64,000 nt of DNA from Anseranas semipalmata (Eukaryota; Chordata; Aves; Anseriformes; Anseranatidae). Made by a program: the position numbers and the translations under genes. A model generated the notes under the pieces. That model had not been told where the DNA came from and did no database searches. It saw only the letters and a list, made by a program, of their open reading frames with translations. The DNA lies in assembly GCA_013399115.1 (NCBI GenBank), contig VXAA01001421.1, positions 283,898-347,897 on the forward strand, written 5' to 3'. Below are positions 11,861 through 23,290 of the stretch, in pieces (the stretch's first letter is position 1; each line of letters begins with the position of its first letter).

Positions 11861-14800
11861 AGCATCAGATGTAGGGGCCTGATTTCCTCCAGAAAGGAGC
11901 CTTCTGCGAGGCTCTCTGAGCACCTCCCCAGCATCCTCCGTAACAACTGTGTGCCTCCCAGCTCAGCCCCGCCAGCCTGGTCTCCTGCAGGGCCACGCAG
12001 GCACACAGACGGCCTCGGCTGTAATGTAGAAGACCATTACCTGGAGGAGGAGGGGAATTCCTGCTGCTGCTTAAGCTCCAGACTGAGAATTATAAGGAGC
12101 ACTGGAGGTAAGTAACACTCACCTGTACTTAGGCTTTGGTTTTTGCCTGAAATTTTTATAACACCCCGAGCTGCACTGCAGAGTTAATAAATTCGGTAGA
12201 TAACAATGCCAGCATGAAAAGCTCACCTCAAAGCCCACATCTCCATTTCAGCCCGATCAATGGCAATCGCGTTCCTCGGGAGCCGCAGCCCTGGTGGCAC
12301 CGACAGCAGAGCTGCGCTGGGCAGCCAGGGCACCCCGAGCAGTCAGAGCCACCTGCCCGTGCTGCAGGGGAGCAGGGCTTCCTCACGAGCTGGAGGCACC
12401 CCGGTTCCATGGGCGCTATGTGAACGTGGGGCTCAGCTGCCACAAAAGGCAGCAGCATCCTCAGATAGTCTCAGACTCCCTAATGATCTCCAAAAACAAG
12501 TAAGATTAATGACCAAGGCTGATAAGAAGCTAATGATTAATGTGTGCCATCAACAATCCAGATCAGGAGCTTCGCACGAGAAGATGGAGCAGCCTGTCCG
12601 TTGAGATGGATGCCGACAATATTCTGCACACCCCTGGGTTACCACATCTGCACGTAACGCCATCTGAAGCTCACAAGAAACTTACTGTTATCTGACGTTA
12701 ATGTCTTCAAAGCTTCCAAAAATAATACAAATCAGCCTCTGAGTTCACAGTGCTAGAAGGTTAAAGAGGTCCTCAATGTCCCACCAGAAAGGTGCTCCAT
12801 CGGTAGAAGCTGTCCCAGCTCCACAGGACTGCACCAACCTTAACGAAGCTCTGACAGCTACCTGCACCCGAGCATTTCTCCCCGTGGCTCCCCACGACCC
12901 AAAAGCCACAGGAGGAATGAAGCTCTGGAACCCTGCTGGAGGAGCGGTGGGCACAGATGACAGAAATGCAAGTCTTCCTTCAGAGCTGACCTCGGGGCAT
13001 GTGAAGAGCCGGGGTGCCCGGCAGGTCACCGCTGCGTGCCGAAGCCCTGCTTTTCTTCCCACCCCGACTGAAAGAGCAGGGGAGCTTCCTGCAGGCGGAC
13101 CCGCAACCAGCCTTAACTCACACGTGGAAACCCCAAACGCTACCAGAGCGCCTCGCTCCGCATAGGGAAAGCTGGGGCAGTACCTCTCGTTGTGCAACAG
13201 CCCCTTCTGCCTGGAACCCATTATAATTTCTTGCCCATTTAACTCAAAACCGCTGCTTCTCCTCGTTCAGCACCGGGTCCCTGCAGGGACGGTCACCAAG
13301 GGAAGTGCCGACATTCGCCGCGAGCCTGGGAAGGACGCTGCCTTGTGCTGCCAGGGGCAGACGCGAGTCAAGGAACCCACAGAGGGGTTCAGAGGAGCAG
13401 AAACAAGAGCCGGGACCGTCAGCGCGTCTCCCTTCCCTTCCTGCCGCTGCAGCCAGGCCGGTGGCCACGCCGTGCTCCCCGTCCCGCTGCAGGGCTCCCG
13501 TGCCGCCCGGCCTCTCCCCGCCGATCCCACGGCACGGACCCACGGCCGGGCTGGCCTCCTGGAGAGGGCACGTCCGAGCCGTTAATGTAACGCCATTAAC
13601 ACGCCGTGCCGCAACTGCCCACCAAAGGGAGGAAAATGAGTGCTGCCATGTTTTGTTCTCCTTACAAAAACTCAGCCCTATTTTTTAAACTGCAGCCTCG
13701 AGGGGTCTCAGATTTTTAGCACAAACAAAAATTGACCATGTCTGGCTGTTATCAGAGGGAAAGCTCCAATTCTCTCCCATAACAGAGATTACGGGAAATT
13801 AAGCAGGTTTGTTCTATAAGCACGGATAAATTCAGGGATACCCCACTGAGCCGCCAACAATGGCTCCAAGACCTGTAACCAAACCTTCCCTACGGAGTTC
13901 TCAGATTTAACCAGTATTTGCTGCAAATCATCACTTCACCTCATTACCCTGTTAATTGCGGAAAAGAATTCAGAAAGAAGAGATGAGCCTAGGAGGAGGA
14001 TGCTGTATCTGGGTGTTGTACTCCAAAACACAAAGACAGAGAACTATTCTTGACACAGTGCGTGTCTCTGCTCTTTCAGCATTTGCGTAATTATAGCCAA
14101 GTCTTTTGAACATCCAATGCATCTCACAGAAAATGAGACATCCACATATTGTGGCTTAATGAAAAGAACTGAAGGAAATGTACCAAATTATTGGTTAACA
14201 GGCAGCTGCCTCATAAATGCTTTCTCCCATCTGTTTTCTCCCTCTCCTTATATCAGCTCATTCAGTCTAATGCCCATAAAGTGCTGAGCCCAACATTTCG
14301 GGGCGTCTCTGAACTCTCCTGTCAGTGCTTACAGGCGGCTTCAGTCACCGTGGCCTGGATTTGGCATCGCCGCACGCGGGCTGGGCACAGCCAGGAGACG
14401 CGAATGCCTTGCAGAAGTCTGCTCCTAGCAGAGTCAGTAAATACTTTGCTCAGAAGACCAACAGCACACAGAAAATTCCCAGCAGCACCGCCACAGCTGG
14501 CTCCTGCTCTTTTGTGAGACCTCAGGCGCTGGCCACCGCCAAGGACTGCTCCTGGACTTGCAGGATCAATGATCTGACCCACTACAGCCTATTAATTCGC
14601 AGCCTTTTGAGCAAAGCGAGCAGCAGCAAATGAATGCGGCAGCACACGCGATGCACCAACCCATCTGAAAGATCCGCCATGGAAACCCTGGTGCAGGAAC
14701 AGCTTGCGGCCGGAGGTCTGGGCTGAGGTTTTCTCAGAAATAAGCCTGCTCTGCTCTTCAAATTGTTTCCCTCCTCTCACAACAAACTCCGGCCAGGGAC

Positions 14801-15170
14801 AAGCTTGCTCAGCCTCGGGGTGTCACATGGAGCAGCGGGTGGTGGCTGCTTTGGGTTACGCGACTCCCGCCTCCTAGAGGAGCGCACCTACAGCCAGGCA
14901 GCACGCTGCCGGAGCAGGGGAAGGCTTTTCTTGTCCAGCCGTGCTCTACCCGTCACACACAGGGCTGCATCGTGGCCCCGCTTAGCCCAGCACCAGAGCT
15001 GACAACACAAATCGAACCCCCGCTCTCCGGGGAGCCCGCGGGAGCAGCGCCTGCAGCAGCGGGGACGGGCAGAGCCAGCCGCCCGCTGCCCACCCGCTGG
15101 GGAGCTCGGCCAGGGACCTGGGCAACGCCAACACTCCTCCCGCCTCATTTACCGAGCCAGAAGCCTGCAG
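11861..15170. other. Gene-free mosaic sequence
   Basis: GC-rich at 11890-12020, 12240-12430, 12860-13600 and 14800-15130; AT-richer at 12480-12760 and 13640-14290. Contains the palindrome at 13277-13290. Open frames in the GC-rich parts overlap on both strands and show no domains. Confidence 0.65.
13277..13290. other. 14-bp perfect palindrome
   Basis: GTCCCTGCAGGGAC reads the same on both strands. It lies next to TTCAGCACC at 13266-13274, which matches the left half of an RE1/NRSF site, but the right half is missing. Confidence 0.9.
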
Positions 15171-15560
15171 GAGCAAACAGGTGTCTGTACTTGTTTGATT
15201 GTCTTTTCCCTAGCAAGAAGAGTGATTATATTTTCCTCCATTCCAACTAGAGCGGCTGTCGTAAAATATTCAGCTCAAGCCATCCAGTTCCACATTATAA
15301 TTACCTGCCAAAAATTGCTAACAGATCTGCTTCTGCCATCAACACGAAGTTGGCTAATCCTCTGGGAATCTCTTTTTAATTAAACACCTAATACAGTATG
15401 ATAAACATTGAAAATATGCACTGCTCCTCTATTAAGAATGTAGCTTGATTTCTGAAGTGCACCTAATCAATTCAAGTGTAATATTTACTGTGGCAGCAAA
15501 TCTTTAGGGTTTAATATTTCAGGTAAAGGTTGTTTTAGCTATTCTATTAGAGAAGGAATG
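15171..15560. promoter_or_regulatory. Candidate conserved non-coding element
   Basis: AT-rich, repeat-free island right of a GC-rich patch, with GTGATTATATTTTCC, CACATTATAATTACC, TTTTTAATTAAAC and CTAATCAATTC words. Same texture as the other islands. Confidence 0.42.
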
Positions 15561-16094
15561 AGTAAGCGCAAATAAAATGCAAAATCTCAGTTCAGCTCGA
15601 CTGTTTACCCAGACCTCGGGTCTCCCTCCTGAGCTGCTCGCACCGACCCAGCACGAGTCCGGCACGTTCAGCTCCGCGCCTTCGCCTTCCCCTCGCGGTC
15701 TGCATCGCTGGTGTTCAGCAGCGACGTTCACCTCATCTCCAAATGCGTGTTCCCACTTGGCACAACATGGCAGGGGCTGTAAATAGCTCATGTAAACCAA
15801 ATTAATATTTATTAACCTCTGACTGTAGCATCCCCACCTCTTCTTTCCTTGGGTCCATCTTGGTCTCGCAAAGCACCAACGCCGTTACCATGATCTCAGT
15901 GCCACCAAAGTGTCCTTGCGAACCCTCAGTCACGACCTAATTTTTATTATTTATTTACTTGATAGCTTGGAGCGTACGTCTCTACCTGGTACATGAGAAA
16001 AACTTCCTAAATATTCCAGCTGCGGGGTTTCTGTAACAAAGCTGCTGCCGCCCGTTTGTGCGACGTAGCGGGGCACGGGTCCAGGGGTGCGGTG

Positions 16095-16120
16095 CTGGGC
16101 ACCTTGCCCTTGGTGCCCAG
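16095..16120. other. Perfect 9-bp-stem hairpin
   Basis: CTGGGCACC and GGTGCCCAG pair exactly around an 8-base loop (TTGCCCTT). It lies in a GC-rich patch. It is too short for a microRNA precursor. Confidence 0.9.
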
Positions 16121-17968
16121 TGGTGCGGGGACGTCGCGAGCCAGAGGCACGTAACCTCCCAGTGCCAGACCGGCCTGGGGACATCCTCTGTGGGCACTCC
16201 TGGAAATATTATTGAGCCCCAAAGTCCTCGAAAGCAGCCAGAGGTAAAGGATTTGAAGGATCAAACACCACAGGCACTGATGACAGGAGACATCTACCAA
16301 CCACAATTAAGACAGACCATCTGTTGGAATCTATAATAAAATCTTGTTTTCTAGTGACGAACACAGCATGAGGAACAAAGCCATGAATTACTTAAAAGCC
16401 AGGCAAGCCAACGTGGTTATTACCACAGGAAGATTTTGAACAAACAGCGGCGTTAGAGAAATTCCCCGTGTTCTGAAGGCAATTCACTCTGCACAATGAA
16501 ACCTGCCGGGGATGAAGAGGAGGCAGAACCCAGGCGTGCTGTGCTGGGTTCCCTGGAAGGAGGCCCCAACCATCGCCGTGAGCGCGGTGCCCTTCCTCTT
16601 AAAGCCCCGAGATGGATGGAGCGAGATTAACGCTCGTCCGCTGAGCGGGAGCCCAGCTCCCAGCCGAGAGATGGAATCGGGTATTTTCCACACACAAGCT
16701 CATTTCACAAACCGTATTTTCCCGACATTTCATAATCAAGCTTTTCATGCACCTGGAGACAGTGAAACAAATGAGGCTGAGCAATCCCTTTCCTCTCAGC
16801 TCCTCCAGAGCAACCCACAGAGCAAGCGCTTTATGAAGTGTGGCCAAGGCAGGTGCTCGTTTTGCAGCAATAGCAAATCTCCAGGGCTGAGGCCTCAGCT
16901 GACACGTCCTGTCTGGAATGGGATGCTTAGTTATAGCGTTGCATATGCTCATGTATTGAGCAGGACCTTTTTTCCCCCCTCATTTGGAGGAATAAGCTGC
17001 AGAGGCCAATCAAGCCATCAGGGAGCTCAGGCATCTCCCCTCCGTCAGCAGCGACAGCCCCTTGTTTCTGAGTCACTTCACAGGTGCGCTCATGCATCTG
17101 GCACCGAAATCAATGAGACTTGAACTTACGGATCCCAGTGCATGGTTACGGATAAGCCGCAATGACTCTGAAAAAGCATCAGAATACCACGAGGCCAAGG
17201 AGCCTCTGGAATCACATTCATGAGTTTTTCTGTAACCACATCAAGTAGCAAACAGCCAGCGTCCCTCAGGCAGGACAAACGGTGCAGCAGCAAAGTACCC
17301 AATAAGGAGAGGAAAAAAAGATAAAAAGATTTTTTTCAAGGAAAAAATATCAACGTGACATTTACATGCATTTCTTTTAATTCAGATTTCAACTCTTGAA
17401 CAATTTCTCCTAAGTGGGACTAAGACGAGCCGGCTTGCAGCCCAAAAGGAGCTACCGCATGCATTCAGTAAGGAAGGTCGTACCTGCTCAGATCCAGCCC
17501 GCTCACAGACGCCAGCCACGAAACACCAGAGAGCTCTGCAGAAGGGACCCTGCTGACACGCGACATGATTTGAATTCGCTCCGTGCTCAACAGCACTCGA
17601 GCACAAACCCGCCAGGACTCTCCCAGGACTGCCGCCCCGCCGGGGCACGTGTACGGAGGCCACAGCCACCGGCTTTATTCGACACGCGCTTCCCCGCCTC
17701 GCCGGGGCCCATTTGGGGGGCAGGGGCCCTGTGGGGTCACACGTGAGCACCCATAACCCTGGGCTGCCCGCACAGCTGCAGGGTGTGGGGACAGGGATGT
17801 GCCCCACACCAGCAGCACGTATCCCCATGCTGCTGAGTTACACAGATCTCCAGTAAGGATCACACAGGCCCAAAGCCCCAGAAGCATTTGGTAGCAGCCT
17901 TTAGTTGCTACTCACATTTTCATTTTTCAAAGGAGGACTGACATTTCATGCAATTTAAGCTAGCTTGC

Positions 17969-17985
17969 TTTTTTTTTTTTTTTTT
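17969..17985. repeat. T17 homopolymer
   Basis: Seventeen consecutive T residues followed by CTCC, giving a pyrimidine-rich run. No recognisable element adjoins it. Confidence 0.95.
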
Positions 17986-19072
17986 CTCCAAACAGGCAGG
18001 CAGATGAAAGTACTTACAAACCTGGTGAATAAATGGCTCTGCTTCAGTCAATACGTGACCAACCTGAGGAGTGTGCAATGGATAATCATTTCATCCTGGC
18101 ATTGTTCTGGTTGATTGCACTGAACTGAGCTCGGGGATGCCACCGCCCCGGCGTAGCTGGTGGAAGGAGACCACGCTGCCTGCAGCTGGTGCCAGCCAGG
18201 GCCTCGGAGAGGCCGAGCGCCTGTTCTACCGGGGTCGTGCCGAATGTTCAGAAACACGCAGCATTCAATAACAGGGACAGAGGGATCTATCAGCCCGCTA
18301 TAAATCCAGAAAAGTCTTTGTAATTCCTTCTGTATTTAAGGAAATGAGCAAACAGGGAAAATGTATACGCAAATAAATCATTCAACAATTAACAGGGAAA
18401 AAAACAACAAGAAATTAGGTCACAACAAAGAATCCTCCCTGTTCTCAGCACACTGAAATCTCTGTTAGGGTCCTTTTAAGTTTCAGCCAAACAAAGGCAC
18501 TGATACCTATTTTCTGACCCCATCGGCTGCACTAAGTTACCAGTCCAATGAGGACCATGCAAAAACCACTGAAATGATCCCATTTCCGCGGTTGCCGTGA
18601 CAGACAGACAGTGTTCCACACGCCACGGCAGCGTGCCTCCTGCTGACTGCTCCTCCAATGCTTCGGGAGCTCGTGCCGAGTCAGAGCAATTGGTAGCAAC
18701 CAGGTGTTGGCTGAGGGCAATGATAAAATCCCTCCCAAACAAATAATAATTTAAAGGAGAATTCTTTTTTCTAACATCTGTGCTTTTCCAAGCCTAAATG
18801 GGAGAGTATTTTCTACAGGAGGACGCAAAGAAAGCCAATACATGGTTTTACCTGAGCCCTTCTCTGCAATTTGCGTGCACCAAGTGAGGAGAAGGGCTGG
18901 TATCTGCAGGCGGGTCACCCCACATAAACCATGCACAAACCACGTACACATTGGCGTTCTCTGTTGTGGTCCGGGATCACGTGCTGCCTGTTCCTGGTAA
19001 AATAATGCTGACTTGTCTACATTAAGAGAATAATCAATTATTTAGATCCTTTGTGTAAAACGAAGCATCAGC

Positions 19073-19087
19073 AAAAAAAAAAAAAAA
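19073..19087. repeat. A15 homopolymer
   Basis: Fifteen consecutive A residues with a purine-rich right flank (AGAAAAGGCAGGGAGGGAG). No recognisable element adjoins it. Confidence 0.95.
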
Positions 19088-20560
19088 CAGAAAAGGCAGG
19101 GAGGGAGAAGGCGGCATTAACTTAAGAGCTATAAACTTTCTCCTGCCTGCAGTCAACGTCTCAACAGAAGCAGGAGCAACCCCGAAGGACTCCGTCCCGC
19201 CGCGCTCACCTCTTCCTGCTGCAGGGACCTCCCACCCCAAACAAGCTGCGTGCTGTACAGTGCTGCTGTCGTCACTTGATTAGCCCAGGTCAGTTGTGAG
19301 AACAAGTTTTGAACTGAAATTGTCATCAAATTACCAGGTACGCTACACCTGGGATAACAGGATACACCCGGCTGTGTCTGATCAATGGCAGGCAGGAAAA
19401 GACAGCCGAGGTTTTCCAGCAAAACAGCACTGCTATCGCTCTTGTGTCCTACAAATAGTGCCCTAATCCAGCTGATCCTTGCACCTCAGGTGTACCTACA
19501 GCACGACACCGCGTGCAGAGTGTCTGCTTAAAACCCTTCTGGAACCTCCACGCCCCGCAGCACCTGCCCCGACCCACGGCCAAAGGGAACTCCTGAAGCT
19601 TCCTACTTGGCTGTGCCTCCTCATTAAGCGTTTTGAAGTGCTCATTACATGTCCTTCATCAACGCAGATTTTTAACAAGAAATCCTATTGCTACCCTGGC
19701 TGCTGTATCAACACAAATTTGCACTGAATCCACTTCAGAAAACAAAAAGCTCCCCCCCGCTGCTCCGTGCCAAACCAAGCAAAGAAACACGAACTTACAA
19801 CACACCAAGCCTACCACCACCAGCCTAAGTCCTAAACCACAGCCCAAGGCCAGTTCTTCTGTTTCTTGGAGAAAGTTAAAAACATTGGGCACTACACAGA
19901 CCTTAAGCACCACTCTTCCATCAAGTGAAACATTAAAGCCCAAACTACTTCAGTGGCAGGCAGTAAGCACTGGGGGACCCTGCCTTACCTCATCTGCTGT
20001 CATCTGCAGTAATCTTTGCTATTAATATTGCTGTGAAGGACACATCAACAGCTTGAATTCATCACTTCGGCATGGTTGTTCAGGGAATGTGTATCAGCAG
20101 GACTCATCTTCCCTCTTCAGCCTCTGCTCTGAATTCTGAAACCCCAACTGCAGTGCAGCAACCAGCATAAAGATAGCCACCCCACTGGTGTGCAAGGTGT
20201 GCTGCCATCAGAGTGGTGATAAAACCTCAGCAGGGCTCAAGGAATACGTGGGGGTCTAAGAGTGCTTCGAGGAACAGCCACCCATCAGCAAGAGGGGGAC
20301 GTGGAGTTTCTGTGGCCCCTGGTCACAGTAGGGACCCAAAGGAGAGAGGGAGACCAACCATCGCTCCCCTCTGATGCGTAATTTGCCTTGTTGGATTTGT
20401 GTTACCAGCAGCAAAGAGAAGATGAACAGATCGAGGGGTTGTGTTTCACGTGCGGTAAAACTCACTCGCTGGCTCAGGAGAAGAAAACTGGGATGTGGAT
20501 GCAGCTTTGTGGGGAACCGCAGGGACATCCCTGACCTGGCTTTAGTCTGGCAGCGCTGAC

Positions 20561-20590
20561 GAGGCTGACGGCACTGAGGCTGACGGCACT
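20561..20590. repeat. Exact tandem duplication, 2 x 15 bp
   Basis: GAGGCTGACGGCACT occurs twice, head to tail and without differences, at the left edge of a GC-rich stretch. Confidence 0.96.
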
Positions 20591-22060
20591 GGGAAGGACC
20601 CGGGTGTCAGCGCGTCCTGCAGGAGGCTCTGGGGCTCCCGCTGCCCTGCGTGCTGCATCCCTGCCGTCACTGTGCCTGCGCGCACCGCACCGCCGCCTTG
20701 GTTTGCTCTGCAGACGTACCGACAGCATTTCCAACCAGTTATGCCTTACCCCAGGTCTTTCTGAGTATTAAACTGTTCTCTATGTTCTGACATCTCCTCC
20801 CAGTTAGACCTTCCTTCCCACGATGCATACTCTTCATTTTATCTAATTTAATCTTTCTATTCCTTATTGAATTCCCTGACCTAATAAGATAGCAGTACCT
20901 TATAAAGCAGAGCACAGCAAATGGCAGCTAAATAATGTTGCTATTATATCAAGGAGAATTGAAACGTGAAGAAAATGCTTAAAGACTATGCAAAGAATCC
21001 CCGATCAGTCGCAGCCAGAAGCGTCCCCTCCAAGCTGGGCACTGCTGCTGACAGACGGTACGTGATGCACAGCTGGTGGAGGACTGGAGCAGGGGATAAG
21101 AAATCCAGTTCTGCATTATTCACCTGGGTTTAGGTATAATCCAAGAGAAATAAGCCATTGCTCATCTCACAGAAAAACCACATCACTGTGCGCTAACCCT
21201 ATCTTTATCACAGTGAGACAAGAAAACCCCCAAGAGAATCCCAGCCACAATTAATGGCCATCTAAAGGCACTCACAAATTGCACTTGGTGCGCACCGTCC
21301 CCTTAACGCCTCTTGCTGTGATTAGCTGCGGCCGCTGACTTGCCGCTGCTCCGCAGGCTGGGGAACAGCACCGAGCTGCCCCAGGAGGCAGAGGCAGAGC
21401 CGCCCGCCTGCGGAAGATGACTTGTTGGGAGGAGGCAGGAGCCCGGGCAGCTGCTAACCCCGCTGATGCCCACGATGCAGCTCGGCCTCCACTACCAAAT
21501 CTTAAATTTTATCGACACGCTTGGGCCCTGAGCCAATGCAAAGCACTTGAAACCTGGGTTTTGCACTAAGCAGACCCCGTCCCCGCGCCCGGGGCATGCA
21601 ACAAGGCACACACCGTGCTCCCGAATCCTGGCGGCCGTTGAGGTGGCTCCGGCCCCGCGCCTGGAGAAGAAGGAGAAGGCAGCGAGCTGGCAGGGCCACG
21701 GGTCTGTGCCCACCAGCAGGCCTGGTCCTGTGGCCGTTCCCGCCCTCGCACAGCGGCTGTGGCGATCCCGAGCTGACTCCAGGCACCTCACTTTGGCCTT
21801 TTGGAAAAAGGACTGACAGGAGAGCAAACCCAGCTGCACCATCTCCCCAGGGGGATCCCACGACAACAACAAGGAAGTAGGAAACATCAAAATAAGCCAG
21901 AACCCAACCATATGGTCTGTAGACTGTGAAATGAAGCCCAGCTTGTGCTAAATGCTTCGAAGTTCTGCATTATTTTTTCCTAATTTAGTATTTGGTTAGT
22001 TTTTATTAGCATTCCGGCTGAAAGCAAAACAGTCAATAACGAGAAGTTAGCACAGAAGAC

Positions 22061-22345
22061 ACTCAGCTCTTTGCTGATGGAGGCTAATGTTTTCTGACTA
22101 TTATGTTCATTATGCACATTAAAGAATATATATTTTTTTCACTTACTTTTTCACTGTTTGGCTTTTCAGCTTAATGAATGTATTAATCTGTTTACCACCA
22201 GCAGCAAATAAGAGTTTGGGAGATGACTATTTTCAGTGCTCTATTCCACTGCCCCTCACTGCATAACTTTAACCACATTGCCCAGTGCCATTAAGTTTTG
22301 AAGTATTTTAATCAACAATCATCATGAGGCTGGATGTATCCCAAG
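22061..22345. promoter_or_regulatory. Candidate conserved non-coding element
   Basis: AT-rich island with TTCATTATGCACATTAAAG (POU-like), CAGCTTAATGAATGTATTAATC and TTTTAATCAACAATCATC (SOX/HOX-like) words. It lacks repeats and open frames and is one of the cleanest enhancer-like stretches. Confidence 0.47.
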
Positions 22346-23040
22346 GCATGAGATGGTGAATGGGGATCAGTGCCAGTGAGGTGACACTTGCACCAGAGAA
22401 ACATGGAAAATAGAAAGAAAAAAAAGACATACTAGTCTTAAGGAGTGAATAGAGGAGGAACGTGTCCCCTCATAACCATTCATAGAGGAGGAACGTGTCC
22501 CCTCATAACCATTCACACTGAGCAGCGGATGCCACCTCCCGGCTGTCGGTAGCGGGCGAGGTGACAGCTCGGTGCCCTCCTCCCCGTCACGGCAGAAGCG
22601 GGCAGGGGAACGCAGCTGAGAGCCACCGAGATCTGGATTCGGAAGAGCTGGAGCAGTAAGCGCGCTATGTGCATCCTAGCAGGCGCTCCCCAGTGCGGCC
22701 TCTCTCTCTAAATAAGGGCCGTATGGACACACAGACACGCAGCAACGCAATCCTCTCCCGACACGCAATGTGCTTTTCCCGCTATGCTGTCACCGGCTCA
22801 GGGCTCTCACCGGGGGTCTCGTTCCGGAGCGCTTGCCACCGCGGGGCAGTCGGGACGCGGCGAGGAGCCGCAGGGGGCTGCAAGCTGCCCCCTGCCCAGG
22901 AGGGGCTGCGACTCAGCCGCTCGCCCTCTCCTTTTTGCTCCATGTTCTCTTCTGCAGGAAGCATCAAACAGCGACTCACGTGGGGAAGGACAAGCATTTT
23001 TCAGGTACCGCATGGAAGAAACACCAGTCTGGTCTGCAGT
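22346..23040. other. Gene-free DNA, CpG-rich in the middle
   Basis: Holds the exact 33-bp duplication (22449-22514) and a CpG-containing stretch at 22530-22930. Overlapping open frames on both strands in the latter are composition-driven. Confidence 0.65.
22449..22514. repeat. Exact tandem duplication, 2 x 33 bp
   Basis: Two identical 33-bp units abut at 22481/22482, each starting ATAGAGGAGGAACGTGTCCC and ending ACCATTC. The two copies are identical throughout, which suggests a recent duplication or an assembly artefact. No gene overlaps. Confidence 0.97.
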
Positions 23041-23290
23041 AGATTACTGGGGACAGCATGTAATACATTCCTAGCAAGTTATGACATTGATTCATTCCTT
23101 GGAGTGAATTTGTTCACAGTAATGAATGTATTACTTTTTCCCGAAGGCCCCAGTCTTTTCGCTCACCTTTATTGATCAATGGTTTCTAACTTTGAGACTA
23201 TTTGCAAAAAGTGATTAATGCAACTTACTTTCCAGTCTCCCAAACAGCGTAAGCAATTAGGGTTCATGCAGCAATTCCCTGCCAAACCAG
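23041..23290. promoter_or_regulatory. Candidate conserved non-coding element
   Basis: AT-rich island with the inverted AGTAAT pair and the ATTGATCAAT palindrome, then AGTGATTAATGCAAC and AAGCAATTAGGG words. No repeat or coding signal. Together with 22061-22345 it flanks a CpG-rich patch. Confidence 0.45.
23118..23180. promoter_or_regulatory. Inverted AGTAAT pair and ATTGATCAAT palindrome
   Basis: AGTAAT and ATTACT pair exactly around a 6-base spacer at 23118-23135. At 23171-23180 lies ATTGATCAAT, a perfect 10-bp palindrome whose TTATTGATC flank resembles ONECUT/CUT sites. The surrounding island has the texture of an enhancer. Confidence 0.4.

Larger units (their letters stand above)
15561..22060. 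other. Gene-free DNA, ordinary
   Basis: About 6.5 kb of mixed composition. Features noted separately: hairpin 16095-16120, T17, A15 and the 15-bp duplication. CpG-containing patches lie near 16050-16200, 17620-17780, 20560-20700 and 21560-21780. The 203-codon open frame at 16512-17123 has no domain. No exon, RNA gene or transposon recognised. Confidence 0.6.

Noticed and set aside
16512..17123. 203-codon open frame on the plus strand.
   Set aside because: The peptide shows no family signature and its sequence is of ordinary non-coding composition.
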